Positions 25,140 through 34,197 are shown, numbered from the stretch's first letter. The stretch is DNA of 64,000 bases from Mycobacterium sp. D16R12 (GCF_002013465.1 NZ_MAFC01000023.1:144455-208454); one strand, 5' to 3'. Translations and numbers: made by a program. The notes: a model not told the origin generated them from the letters alone.

Positions 25140-25212
25140 CTCCCCCGCTTGGACTCGAACCAAGAACCGTCCGATTAACAGTCGGAAGCTCTGCCAATTG
25201 AGCTACAGGGGA
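25140..25212 (-). tRNA. asnT: tRNA-Asn (anticodon GTT)
   Basis: A complete 73-nt cloverleaf can be drawn: acceptor TCCCCTG pairs with CGGGGGA (one G-T pair), discriminator G, D arm AGCTCAATTGGCAGAGC, anticodon loop CTGTTAA with GTT at 25179-25177, T arm with GGTTCGAGTCC. CCA is not encoded. The position next to the small membrane gene and dnaG matches asnT of M. tuberculosis. It marks the right boundary of the accessory block. Confidence 0.95.
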
Positions 25213-25304
25213 CTATCCGGATCGCATCGGTTTGTACCGCGAACCGAGGCATGACTTTAGCCTACGGGTAGGGGTGAAAGCCAAACCGGTCGCCAGGCCG
25301 TATC

Positions 25305-25361
25305 GCCCGCCTACGAGCGACAAAGACGGAGTGCACAGGGTGTTGTCGCTCATAGTCGGGC
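25305..25361. repeat. Inverted repeat built from the dispersed GAGCGACA motif
   Basis: Arms 25305-25323 and 25343-25361 match at 17 of 19 positions as reverse complements and enclose a 19-nt loop. Each arm is a variant of GCCCGNCTAYGAGCGACA, also found singly at 6237. It lies between tRNA-Asn and the divergently read small membrane gene. It could form a hairpin in RNA or be a REP-like element. Confidence 0.65.
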
Positions 25362-25440
25362 ACAAGGAAGTGTCCTGGCTCAGCCGTTCACAGGTGCGTC
25401 AGGCAGGATAGGGAGAACTTCGTTAGTTGGTGGAGGGTTC

Positions 25441-25689
25441 GTGATTCGGGTTTTGTTGGTGCTGGCCGCTGGCTACGTGCTGGGTGCGAAGGCTGGCCGT
25501 CGCCGGTACGAGCAGATCGTCAACGGGTATCAGGCCGTCACCGCCAGCCCCGCGACCAAGAAGCTGATCGAGATCAGCCGTCGCCGCCTGGCCAACTCAC
25601 TGTCTCCCGATCCTCACATGGTGGAGCTCACACCCATCGATGAGACGACCATGATCTTGGAGCCCGAGCCTCAGCTCGACAACAAGTAA
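25441..25689 (+). CDS. Small conserved mycobacterial membrane-associated protein (Rv2342-like)
   Basis: 82 aa from GTG 25441. It opens with a hydrophobic segment (VLLVLAAGYVLGAKAG), then a basic region (RRRYEQIVNGYQAV; ISRRRLANSL) and an acidic tail. The AGYVLGAKAGRRRYE block is typical of small actinobacterial proteins next to dnaG. Function unknown. It converges on dnaG with five bases between stops. Confidence 0.8.
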   Translation: MIRVLLVLAAGYVLGAKAGRRRYEQIVNGYQAVTASPATKKLIEISRRRLANSLSPDPHMVELTPIDETTMILEPEPQLDNK

Positions 25690-25694
25690 CGCCG

Positions 25695-27599
25695 CTACAC
25701 CGACGGATCGTCCCCGCTGACCTGCTCTACCAGGCTGCGCCGGTACGCCTCCAGCGCCACCAGGTCGCCGAACAGCGCGTGATACTCATCGGCGTTGTCC
25801 ACCGGCGACATCCGCTGCAGCTTGGACTTGACCTCGGCCACCTGCCGTCCGACCCACACCTCTTGCAGCTTGGCCAGCACCGACCCGATGTAGCGCGGCA
25901 ACCGCTCATCGCTGTCCACCTGGATGGCCTCGGCGGTCAGCGCGTTGATCAGCATCACCTGGTTCTGCGACGACGCGCTCTGACGCACCTTGTCGATCCA
26001 CTCCCCACCGACGATCCCCGCCCCGGTGCCACCCGCCGTCTCGATCGCTGTACGCACCGCCACATATCCGGGGTGGGTGAAGCTATCGGGGGTCAGCGAG
26101 TCGAACACCGGTCCGGCGAAGGCCGGGAACTGCAACGCCGCCTTGAGCGCCTCACGCTGCGGCCACAACGTGGGGTCCTTGGCGTCGGGCATGGCAGCCT
26201 TGGGTGCCGCGGCAGGTTCAGAACCGCGGGGACGACGGTCGGGCGACACCGCACCGCCCTTCGCCGCCTTACCGGCCTCCTCACGCACCCGCGCGAGCAC
26301 CTGGGCCACGTCGTCCCACCCGACCCATCCGGCCAGCTGCCGGGCGTACTCGTCGCGCAGCGTCGGGTCCTTGATCTTGGCGACTATCGGCACACACCGT
26401 CGCAGCGCGTCCACACGCCCCTCGGCGATCTCCAGATCCGAATCCGTCAGCGCCGTCCGGATCGCGAAAGCGAACAGCGGAGTGCGACGCGCGACCAGAT
26501 CGCGCAGCGCCCCCTCCCCGGACTTGAGCCGCAGATCGCACGGGTCCATTCCGTCCGGGGCCACCGCGACATACGACTGGCCGGCCAGGTTCTGCTCTCC
26601 CTCAAAGGCTTTCAGGGCGGCCGCCTGTCCGGCGGCATCTCCGTCGAACACGTAGATGAGCTCGCCCCGGAAGTAGGAGTCGTCCATCATCAGACGCCGC
26701 AGCATCGAGAGGTGCTCGTCACCGAAGGCGGTACCGCAGGACGCCACCGCCGTGGTCACCCCGGCCAGGTGCATCGCCATCACGTCGGTGTAGCCCTCGA
26801 CGACCACGGCCTGATGCCCCTTGGCGATATCACGTTTGGCCAGATCCAGACCGAACAGCACCGAGGACTTCTTGTACAGCATGGTTTCCGGGGTGTTGAC
26901 GTACTTGCCCGGCATGGTGTCGTCCTCGAAGATCTTGCGCGCTCCGAAGCCGATCGTTTCACCGCTGCTGGCACGGATCGGCCACAGTAGCCGCCGGTGG
27001 AACCGGTCCATCGGGCCGCGGCGGCCCTCACGGGACAGCCCGGCGGCTTCGAGCTCCTTGAACTCGAAACCCTTGCGCAACAGATGCTTTGTCAGGGTGT
27101 CCCACCCCGAGGGCGCATATCCGCAACCGTATTGTTTGGCGGCGGCGCCATCGAAATTGCGCTCCGTCAGATACTGGCGCGCCGGCGCCGCCTCGGGCGA
27201 ATCCAATGCGGAGGCATAGAACTCCTGCGCGGCCGCGTTGGCGGCGACGAGCCGCGCCCGGGTGCCACGGTCACGCTGCGCCGCCGTGCCGCCACCCTCG
27301 TAGTTGATGGTGTAGTTGATGCGGTCGGCCAGCCGCTCGACGGCCTCCACGAACGTGATGTGCTCGATCTTCTGGATGAAGGTGTAGGCGTCGCCGCCCT
27401 CACCGCAGCCAAAGCAGTGGAACTGGCCATGATTGGGCCGCACATGAAAGGACGGCGACTTCTCGTCGTGGAAGGGGCACAACCCCTTGAGCGAGTCGGC
27501 ACCCGCGCGCTTGAGCTGAACGTAGTCGCCGACGATGTCCTCGATCTGGGTCCGCTCACGGATCGCCGCGATATCGCGATCAGGAATCCGGCCGGCCAC
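25695..27599 (-). CDS. dnaG: DNA primase DnaG
   Basis: 634 aa. It makes RNA primers for chromosomal replication. The N-terminal CHC2 zinc finger is visible (CPFHDEKSPSF ... HCFGCG, about residues 40-65). The TOPRIM catalytic core has VEGYTDV (about 263-269) and YVFDGDAAG. The C-terminal helicase-interaction domain is Leu/Ala-rich. Orthologue of Rv2343c. It follows dgt on the same strand with a 25-nt spacer. Confidence 0.98.
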   Translation of the reverse strand: MAGRIPDRDIAAIRERTQIEDIVGDYVQLKRAGADSLKGLCPFHDEKSPSFHVRPNHGQFHCFGCGEGGDAYTFIQKIEHITFVEAVERLADRINYTINYEGGGTAAQRDRGTRARLVAANAAAQEFYASALDSPEAAPARQYLTERNFDGAAAKQYGCGYAPSGWDTLTKHLLRKGFEFKELEAAGLSREGRRGPMDRFHRRLLWPIRASSGETIGFGARKIFEDDTMPGKYVNTPETMLYKKSSVLFGLDLAKRDIAKGHQAVVVEGYTDVMAMHLAGVTTAVASCGTAFGDEHLSMLRRLMMDDSYFRGELIYVFDGDAAGQAAALKAFEGEQNLAGQSYVAVAPDGMDPCDLRLKSGEGALRDLVARRTPLFAFAIRTALTDSDLEIAEGRVDALRRCVPIVAKIKDPTLRDEYARQLAGWVGWDDVAQVLARVREEAGKAAKGGAVSPDRRPRGSEPAAAPKAAMPDAKDPTLWPQREALKAALQFPAFAGPVFDSLTPDSFTHPGYVAVRTAIETAGGTGAGIVGGEWIDKVRQSASSQNQVMLINALTAEAIQVDSDERLPRYIGSVLAKLQEVWVGRQVAEVKSKLQRMSPVDNADEYHALFGDLVALEAYRRSLVEQVSGDDPSV

Positions 27600-27624
27600 T
27601 GAGTCAGCTTAGCCAACCGCGCCG

Positions 27625-28926
27625 TCAGGCCCAGCTGGCTTGCACACCCTGGCTATCGCGGTCCACCCGTTCGAGCCGGCTTTCGGTGTACGAGGCGATC
27701 TGATCCACCACCACCCGGGTGCGCGCCGCGTCGTCCACAGTGGCCTCGAACGCGGGCACAAACACCGGATCCAGCGTCGCGGGGGCCCCTGCCGCCAGCC
27801 ATTGCGCCACCCGATGGATGCGTTCACGCTGACGGCCCTGTCCCGCGATATGCCGTGGATCGGACATGATGAATTGCAGCGCAAGCATTTTCAGCACTGC
27901 CACCTCGGCGGCGACCACCTCGGGCACGGTCAGCTCGGCCTCGAATCGGACCAGCGCCCCATCCCCGGCCACCGCCCGGGTGGCACCGATCGCGGCCGAG
28001 GCGAACCGGCCCACCAATTCGCTGGTCAGTCGCTTGAGGTTGGCCGACGCACCCAGGGTGCCGTCATACGGGCCGATGGCCGCGACCACCGGCAGCGTGG
28101 CCAGGCGCGCAGCAGCCTCCTCCAACGCACCCTGCTCCAGCCCGCCGAAGGACTTCACCCCCAGCTCCGCGAGCACCTGCGCCTCCCCCGGCGAGGCCAG
28201 CACCCGCAGATCGATACGCCCCGAGATCACGCCGTCCTCGACGTCATGCACCGAATAGGCGACGTCATCGGACCAGTCCATGATCTGCGCTTCCAGGCAC
28301 CGCCGCCGCGGCGGCGCCCCGGCCCGCACCCAATCCAGAGCCGCCGTGTCCTCGACGTACGCGCCGAACTTTCCGCCGCCCGGCGGACGCAGCCACGGGT
28401 ACTTCGTTGCCGCATCCAGAGCCGCCCGCGTCAGGTTCAGCCCGGCGCTGTCACCTTCGGCATCAACGACTTTGGGCTCCAGCCGGGTGAGGATGCGCAG
28501 ATTCTGTGCGTTGCCCTCGAACCCGCCGCAGTCCACCGCCACCTCGTCGAGCGCGCGCTCACCGTTGTGTCCGTACGGCGGATGGCCGATGTCATGCGCC
28601 AGCCCGGCCAGGTCCACCAAGTCCGGGTCCGCGCCCAACCCGGTGGCGATACCGCGGCCGATCTGCGCCACCTCCACCGAGTGCGTGAGCCGCGTGCGCG
28701 GCGTATCCCCCTCGCGCGGGCCCACCACCTGGGTCTTATCGGCCAGACGCCGGAACGCGGCACTGTGCAGAACGCGGGCCCGGTCACGCGCGAAGTCGGT
28801 CCGGTGCTCCGACGACGGAATCTCAACGATCGCCGCCGTCTTCGGTGTCTCGGTGACGACGCGTTCACGGTCGGAGTCGGTGTAGGCGTCCTTGTAGGCA
28901 TCCCTGTGGGCATCCGGAGTACGCAT
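27625..28926 (-). CDS. dgt: Deoxyguanosinetriphosphate triphosphohydrolase-like protein
   Basis: 433 aa, HD-domain dNTPase. Metal-binding histidines are in RLTHSVEVAQ and in the HD pair AHDIGHPPYGHNGE; a later WSDDVAYSVHDVEDG completes the site. It hydrolyses dNTPs to nucleoside and triphosphate, controlling nucleotide pools. ATG 28926 gives a length close to Rv2344c; GTG 28935 is a possible alternative. The first 20 residues contain an odd partial repeat (DAHRDAYKDAYTD). Confidence 0.95.
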   Translation of the reverse strand: MRTPDAHRDAYKDAYTDSDRERVVTETPKTAAIVEIPSSEHRTDFARDRARVLHSAAFRRLADKTQVVGPREGDTPRTRLTHSVEVAQIGRGIATGLGADPDLVDLAGLAHDIGHPPYGHNGERALDEVAVDCGGFEGNAQNLRILTRLEPKVVDAEGDSAGLNLTRAALDAATKYPWLRPPGGGKFGAYVEDTAALDWVRAGAPPRRRCLEAQIMDWSDDVAYSVHDVEDGVISGRIDLRVLASPGEAQVLAELGVKSFGGLEQGALEEAAARLATLPVVAAIGPYDGTLGASANLKRLTSELVGRFASAAIGATRAVAGDGALVRFEAELTVPEVVAAEVAVLKMLALQFIMSDPRHIAGQGRQRERIHRVAQWLAAGAPATLDPVFVPAFEATVDDAARTRVVVDQIASYTESRLERVDRDSQGVQASWA

Positions 28927-28973
28927 CGTGGGCACCAGTCTGCCAGGACGGGTCCACGCGCCTCGCGAGGCAT

Positions 28974-28979
28974 TAGATT
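28974..28979 (+). promoter_or_regulatory. -10 element of a leaderless promoter for the TPM-domain gene
   Basis: TAGATT followed by seven bases and then ATG 28987. The spacing puts the transcription start on the A of the start codon, and no ribosome binding site is present. This fits the leaderless mRNAs common in mycobacteria. Confidence 0.5.
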
Positions 28980-28986
28980 GGCGACC

Positions 28987-31029
28987 ATGCGTCTGCTGCG
29001 TGCCCTCGGGAGCCTGCTGGGAGTCATGATCGCGGTACTCACGGTGTTTGCCCCGACCCTGCTGCTGACACCAGTGGCGAGCGCCGACCCACCCTTCCGG
29101 GTACCCAGCTATGTCACCGATCGGGCCGGGGCGCTCAAGAATCCCACCAAGGTGCGCGCCGCCATCGATCAGCTCTACGACAAGCAGCACGTGCGACTCT
29201 GGGTGGTGTACGTCAAGGATTTCGACGGCACCGATCCCGTGACATGGGCGAACAAAACCCTCAAGACAAGCGGATTGGGCGATCGCGACGCCCTGCTGGC
29301 CGTGGCCACCCAAGAACGCAGCTACGCGTTCCTCGTCGCGTCAGAGATCAAGAACGTCAGCGACTCCGAAATCGACGAGCTGCGCACCAACACGATCGAA
29401 CCCGCGCTGCGCGCATCGGATTGGGATGGCGCCGCCATCAACACCGCCAACGGCCTGGAGTCGGCCGCCGCATCATCATCCTCCATTCCCTGGAAGCCCA
29501 TCCTGGCCGCACTGGCCTTCGGCGCCGTCGTGGTCGGCGCCTTCATGCTGTACTCCTGGTTCCGCAGTCGAGCCCGTCGCCGCGCGGAGGTGGAGGCCGC
29601 CAAGGGCATCGATCCGACCAACGCCGAGGCCCTCGCCGCGCAGTCGGTCGATGCACTCGACGGCTTGTCGAAATCGATTGTGGTGAATGTCGACAACGCC
29701 GTTCGCACCAGCGAGGCCGAGCTCACGCTGGCCGTCGAGGAATTCGGCACCGACCAGACCGCGCCCTTCCAGCAAGCCGTCGACTCCGCGAAAAAGGCGC
29801 TGGCTCAGGCATTCTCCGTGCGCAAACAGCTCGACGACGCAGTCCCGGAGACGCCCACGGAGCAGCGCCGCCTGCTGATCGATGTCATCACCGCGGCCGC
29901 ACGCGCCGACCGCACCCTCGATGATCAGTCCAATGCCTTTGACGCGTTGCGCAACCTGGTGATCAATGCGCCCACGAAGTTGGACACCCTGACCCAGCAA
30001 GTGGTCGCGACGACCGCTCGGGTGCCCGAGTCGCAGCGGGTTCTCGAGCAGCTGCGCACCCAGTTCGATGCCGCGGCGCTGGCCTCGATTGCCGACAACA
30101 TCACCGAGGCCACCGAACGCACCACGTTCGCCGACTCCCGGATCACCCACGGCCGGGAACTGGCGGCCCGCCCCCTGGAGGGCCAGCAGATGAATCTCGT
30201 CGACGCCGTGCGCGGCGCCGAATCGGCACTGACCCAGGCCGCCGCGCTCTTGGACGCGGTGGACAACGCCGCCAACAACATCCGGCGCGCCACCGACGCG
30301 CTGCCCGCGGCGATCGCGGACACGAAGTCGGGCATCGCCCAGGCCGAAGAACTCCAACGGCAGGGTTCGGTGCCGCGTGCCGACGAGCTGACGAAGGCCC
30401 ACGACACCGCCCTTGCCGCCGTGGCCGATGCCGAGCGCGTGGGGTCCACCGATCCGCTGACCGCCTTCACCCACCTCGCCACGGCCGATGCCGAGCTGGA
30501 CAAGCTCCTGGCCGCCGTGCGCGAGGAGAAGGACGCCGCCGAACGCCGCGCCCGGGCGCTCGATCAAGCAATCGGCACCGCGCGCCAGAAGGTGAATGCG
30601 GTCAGCCAGTACATCGGCCTGCACCGCGGAGCCGTCGGTGCCGCCGCGCGGGGGTACCTCGCGGAGGCCGAGCGCAGCATCGCCACGTCCGAGTCCGCCC
30701 GCCAATCGGATCCCTCAAATGCCATTCTGTGGGCCAACCGGGCAGCCGAACTGGCGACGCGTGCCGAGGGCGGCGCGATCCAAGAGGTGCGCGCGGCCCA
30801 GTCGTACTACAGCAACGGGTATGGCAACTACGGCGGTTCCGCCGGATACTCCGTCGCGGGCGATGTGGCCGGCAACGTCGCGGGCGCGGTGATCGGCGGC
30901 ATCCTGCGCGGCATGCTCAGCGGCGGATCGAGCCACCACAGCTCCTGGTCCGGGTCCGGGTCATCGTCTTACGGTGGGTCGTCCCGATCCTCGGGGTCGA
31001 GCTTCCGGGGCGGCGGCGGCCGCTTCTAG
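28987..31029 (+). CDS. TPM-domain membrane protein (Rv2345-like)
   Basis: 680 aa. Signal peptide to about residue 36 (LLLTPVASA), then a TPM domain (about 40-160; VTDRAGALKNPTKVRAAIDQLYDK, ALLAVATQERSYAFLVA), then a membrane helix near 175-190 (ILAALAFGAVVVGAFMLYSWF). A long Ala-rich coiled coil follows (about 200-580), and a Gly/Ser tail ending in SSFRGGGGRF. The TPM domain faces outward and the coiled coil lies inside, or the reverse; the topology is not certain. Function unknown; related proteins are linked to envelope or photosystem assembly. Start by leaderless promoter. Confidence 0.9.
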   Translation: MRLLRALGSLLGVMIAVLTVFAPTLLLTPVASADPPFRVPSYVTDRAGALKNPTKVRAAIDQLYDKQHVRLWVVYVKDFDGTDPVTWANKTLKTSGLGDRDALLAVATQERSYAFLVASEIKNVSDSEIDELRTNTIEPALRASDWDGAAINTANGLESAAASSSSIPWKPILAALAFGAVVVGAFMLYSWFRSRARRRAEVEAAKGIDPTNAEALAAQSVDALDGLSKSIVVNVDNAVRTSEAELTLAVEEFGTDQTAPFQQAVDSAKKALAQAFSVRKQLDDAVPETPTEQRRLLIDVITAAARADRTLDDQSNAFDALRNLVINAPTKLDTLTQQVVATTARVPESQRVLEQLRTQFDAAALASIADNITEATERTTFADSRITHGRELAARPLEGQQMNLVDAVRGAESALTQAAALLDAVDNAANNIRRATDALPAAIADTKSGIAQAEELQRQGSVPRADELTKAHDTALAAVADAERVGSTDPLTAFTHLATADAELDKLLAAVREEKDAAERRARALDQAIGTARQKVNAVSQYIGLHRGAVGAAARGYLAEAERSIATSESARQSDPSNAILWANRAAELATRAEGGAIQEVRAAQSYYSNGYGNYGGSAGYSVAGDVAGNVAGAVIGGILRGMLSGGSSHHSSWSGSGSSSYGGSSRSSGSSFRGGGGRF

Positions 31030-31086
31030 CAGGCCGTCTCTTTCCGAAAATTTCCCTCAACACTTGACGGCACGCCGATAGCGATG

Positions 31087-31100
31087 TGCAATATATTGCA
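31087..31100. promoter_or_regulatory. Perfect 14-bp palindrome, likely GntR operator
   Basis: TGCAATATATTGCA is fully self-complementary and ends on the A of the regulator's ATG. A CAATAT box inside it is five bases from the start codon, so operator and -10 element overlap. FCD-type GntR regulators typically bind such AT-centred palindromes, so autorepression is likely, and control of acdS with it. Confidence 0.6.
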
Positions 31101-31774
31101 TGCCAGTACCACCGTCCGAAGGGGTCGTAGCACGGTCCCTGCTGCGCGACGATGCCTATAAAGCCCTGCGTAAGGCCATCGTGGACGGCACCCTCGCCCC
31201 CGGCGAGCGGCTACGGGACGACGAGCTGAGTCGCTGGCTGGGCGTGAGCCGAACCCCGATCCGCGAGGCCCTCGCCCGTTTGGAGCAGGCCGGCCTGGTG
31301 CAGACCCAACCGGGTCGACACACCATCGTCAGCCCCGTCGACGTCCGGGAAGCACGCGCGGCGCAGTCCGTCGCCGCGGCGATGCACGAGCTCGCCGTGC
31401 GGGAGGCGATCACCAATATCTCCCCCGGTGACCTCGCCGCGATGCGGCACGCCAACGCGCGTTTTGCCGCCGCGCTCGACGCGCACGATCCCGATGCCGC
31501 GCTGGCCGCGGACGACGAGTTCCACGCCATCGCCGTCGAGGCCAGTGCCAACCCGTACATCGCGGCGGTGCTTGAGCAGGTAACCCCCGTGCTGCGCCGC
31601 CTCGAGCGCATCCGGTTCGCCAGTCGCGACGGGCGTCACTCGGTGGCCCTGCACGAGCAGATCATCGCCCGATGCGAGGCCGGTGACGGCGAGGGCGCCG
31701 GTCATGCCGTGCGCGCCAATTGGCACACCCTCATCCCGACGCCGGAAACTGCCGAAGCCAGGAGAACGTCTTGA
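31100..31774 (+). CDS. GntR-family (FCD-type) transcriptional regulator
   Basis: 224 aa. The N-terminal winged helix (about 15-80) has the GntR signature (AYKALRKAIVDGTLAPGERL; LSRWLGVSRTPIREALARLE). The C-terminal FCD effector domain (about 95-210) keeps metal-site residues Asp and His (DDEFHAIAV; HEQIIARCEAGD). It overlaps acdS by four bases (TTGA), so it is the likely regulator of that gene. The effector could be ACC, its product 2-oxobutyrate, or a related amino acid; this is inference. Confidence 0.92.
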   Translation: MPVPPSEGVVARSLLRDDAYKALRKAIVDGTLAPGERLRDDELSRWLGVSRTPIREALARLEQAGLVQTQPGRHTIVSPVDVREARAAQSVAAAMHELAVREAITNISPGDLAAMRHANARFAAALDAHDPDAALAADDEFHAIAVEASANPYIAAVLEQVTPVLRRLERIRFASRDGRHSVALHEQIIARCEAGDGEGAGHAVRANWHTLIPTPETAEARRTS

Positions 31775-32793
31775 CGATCCACGATTTCCCCCGCTACCCG
31801 CTGACCTTTGGGCCCAGCCCCGTCCACCCGCTGGAACGCCTGAGCCGCCACCTCGGCGGCGCCCAGATCTGGGCCAAGCGCGAGGACTGCAATTCCGGAC
31901 TCGCCTTCGGCGGCAACAAGACACGCAAGCTCGAATACATCGTCCCGGACATTTTGGCCAGCGGCGCCGACACCCTGGTATCCATCGGCGGCTACCAGTC
32001 CAATCACACCCGGCAGGTGGCCGCCGTGGCGGCGGTGCTCGGTATGCGATGCCACCTGGTCCAGGAGCGCTGGGTGGACTGGGACGACCCGGTCAACGAC
32101 AAGGCAGGCAACATCCTGCTCTCACGGATCATGGGAGCCCGGACTCAGCTGGACCCTGCGGGCTTCGATATCGGCATCCGCGGGTCGTGGGAGGACGCAC
32201 TGACCGCGGTCGAAAAGGGCGGCGGCAAGCCCTATCCCATCCCGGCAGGGGCATCCGAACACAAATACGGCGGCCTGGGCTTCACCAACTGGGCCTACGA
32301 AGTGGCCGCGCAGGAACGACAGCTGGGCGTCTTCTTCGACACCATCGTCGTGTGCACCGTCACCGGTTCAACGCATGCCGGCATGATCGCGGGATTCGCC
32401 GCACTCGCCGATGCCGGCGGCCCACCGCGGCGGGTGCTGGGTATCGATGCGTCGGCCACTCTCCCGAAGACCGTCGACCAAGTCACCCGCATCGCCCGGC
32501 ACACCGCGGGCCTGATCGGCCTCGAACGCGACCTGAGCGCCGACGAGATCACCGTGCTCGAGGGTTGGGCAGGCGAAAAGTACGGCGTGCCTGTCGAATC
32601 CACCATCGAGGCGATCGAGATCTGCGGGCGCCTGGAGGCGATGATCACCGACCCGGTGTACGAGGGCAAATCGATGGCAGGCCTGATCGACCTGGTCACC
32701 GATGGAACCATCGAGCCGGGCTCCACCGTGCTGTACGCCCACCTGGGTGGCCAGCCGGCCCTGAACGCCTACAGCGGCGTCTTCACCGGCTAG
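31771..32793 (+). CDS. acdS: 1-aminocyclopropane-1-carboxylate (ACC) deaminase
   Basis: 340 aa from TTG 31771 (AGGAG upstream). PLP-dependent; it converts ACC to 2-oxobutyrate and ammonia. Family features: GGNKTRKLEY with the PLP lysine, SIGGYQSNHTRQVAAVAA with the catalytic serine region, an ERWVDWDDPVNDKAGN segment, EKYGVPVE, and VLYAHLGGQPALNAYSG near the end. The length equals the usual 338-340. D-cysteine desulfhydrase is the main alternative, but these blocks fit ACC deaminase better. The last four bases overlap the convergent aminotransferase gene. Confidence 0.88.
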   Translation: MTIHDFPRYPLTFGPSPVHPLERLSRHLGGAQIWAKREDCNSGLAFGGNKTRKLEYIVPDILASGADTLVSIGGYQSNHTRQVAAVAAVLGMRCHLVQERWVDWDDPVNDKAGNILLSRIMGARTQLDPAGFDIGIRGSWEDALTAVEKGGGKPYPIPAGASEHKYGGLGFTNWAYEVAAQERQLGVFFDTIVVCTVTGSTHAGMIAGFAALADAGGPPRRVLGIDASATLPKTVDQVTRIARHTAGLIGLERDLSADEITVLEGWAGEKYGVPVESTIEAIEICGRLEAMITDPVYEGKSMAGLIDLVTDGTIEPGSTVLYAHLGGQPALNAYSGVFTG

Positions 32794-34184
32794 TCGGCAT
32801 ACCCGTCGGCGACGTTCAGTGCCTCGTCGATGATCGACAGCCCGCGCCGCAGATCCTCTTCGCTGATGATCAGCGGAGGCGCCACGTGCGTGCGGTTGAA
32901 GTGCGTGAACGGCCACAGGCCATCCTTCTTGCACGCCGCCGCGAAGGCGTTCATCGGCGCGGCCGCCTCACCACTGGCGTTGAACGGCACCAGCGGCTCA
33001 CGAGTTTCCTTGTTGCGCACCAGTTCCACGGCCCAGAACAGGCCACGGCCACGGATCTCGCCGACGCTCGGATGCGTCTGCACCCAACGCTCTAGCTCCG
33101 GACGCACCACGCGCTCGCCAAGATCGCGCACCCGCTCCAGGATCTTCTCGTCCTCGAACACCTTGATGGTCTCGACGCCGACCGCGCAGGCCAGCGGGTG
33201 ACCGGAGTACGTCAGCCCACCCGGGTACGGACGATGATCGAAGCTGGTGGCGATGGCATCGGAGATCACCACACCACCCAGCGGGACGTAACCGGAGTTG
33301 ATGCCCTTGGCGAAGGTGATGAGGTCCGGGGCGACGTCAAAGGCGTTGATGGCGAACCATTCCCCGAATCGCCCGAAGCCGACCATCACCTCGTCGGCGA
33401 TGAACACCAGCCCGTACCGGTCGCAGATCTCCCGCACCCCGGCCAGGTAGCCCGGCGGCGGCACCAGCACACCGTTGGTGCCGACCACCGATTCCAGGAT
33501 GATCGCGGCGATGGTGGGCGGACCCTCCAGGTTGATCACCTGCTCCAGATGCTCCAGCGCCCTTTGGGTTTCCTCTTCGGGCGAGGTGGCATGGAAGACC
33601 GAACGGTAGGCGTACGGACCGAAGAAGCGGACCACCGAGTTGTCACCCGGGTCATTGGCCCAGCGGCGCGGCTCACCCGTCAGTGACATCGAGGTGGTGG
33701 TACCGCCGTGGTAACTGCGGTATGCGGCAAGCACCTTGCGGCGACCGGTGTGGTGGCGCGCCATGCGCACCGCGTGCTCCACGGCCTCGGTGCCGCCGTT
33801 GGTGAAGAACACCTTGTTCAGCGTTCCGGGCGCACGCTCGGCGACCAGCCGGGCGAGCTCACCGCGCACATCGTTGGCGAAGGCGGGCGCGATGGTGGAC
33901 AGCCGACCGGCCTGACGCTGAATGGACTCGACCAGACGCGGATGCTGATGTCCCAGATTGAGGTTCACCAGCTGCGAGGCGAAGTCCAGGTACTCCTTGC
34001 CGGTGTAATCCCAGAACGTGGCACCCGAGCCCCCGGCGACCGGCAACGGGTCGATGGCCGCCTGCGCGGACCACGAGTGGAAAACATGTCCACGGTCGTC
34101 GGCGCGGACCTGCGCCTCGGCCGCCGGTGCCTCGATGGGCGCGCTGGCGGGATCGATTCCGATGTGATTCTGAACGTCAGTCAT
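32790..34184 (-). CDS. Class III (omega) aminotransferase
   Basis: 464 aa. PLP motifs are visible: FFTNGGTEAVEHAVRMAR for phosphate binding, FIADEVMVGFGRFGEWFA for the Asp contact, and ITFAKGINSGYVPLGGVV with the Schiff-base lysine. AGGAG precedes ATG 34184. It is similar to taurine-pyruvate and beta-alanine/GABA-type transaminases; the amine substrate cannot be fixed. Convergent with acdS. Confidence 0.88.
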   Translation of the reverse strand: MTDVQNHIGIDPASAPIEAPAAEAQVRADDRGHVFHSWSAQAAIDPLPVAGGSGATFWDYTGKEYLDFASQLVNLNLGHQHPRLVESIQRQAGRLSTIAPAFANDVRGELARLVAERAPGTLNKVFFTNGGTEAVEHAVRMARHHTGRRKVLAAYRSYHGGTTTSMSLTGEPRRWANDPGDNSVVRFFGPYAYRSVFHATSPEEETQRALEHLEQVINLEGPPTIAAIILESVVGTNGVLVPPPGYLAGVREICDRYGLVFIADEVMVGFGRFGEWFAINAFDVAPDLITFAKGINSGYVPLGGVVISDAIATSFDHRPYPGGLTYSGHPLACAVGVETIKVFEDEKILERVRDLGERVVRPELERWVQTHPSVGEIRGRGLFWAVELVRNKETREPLVPFNASGEAAAPMNAFAAACKKDGLWPFTHFNRTHVAPPLIISEEDLRRGLSIIDEALNVADGYAD

Positions 34185-34197
34185 TTCTGCTCCTCGG

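Noticed and set aside
27640..28986. Upstream extension of the TPM-domain gene
   Set aside because: This part is antisense to dgt; a signal peptide and a leaderless promoter mark the true start at 28987.
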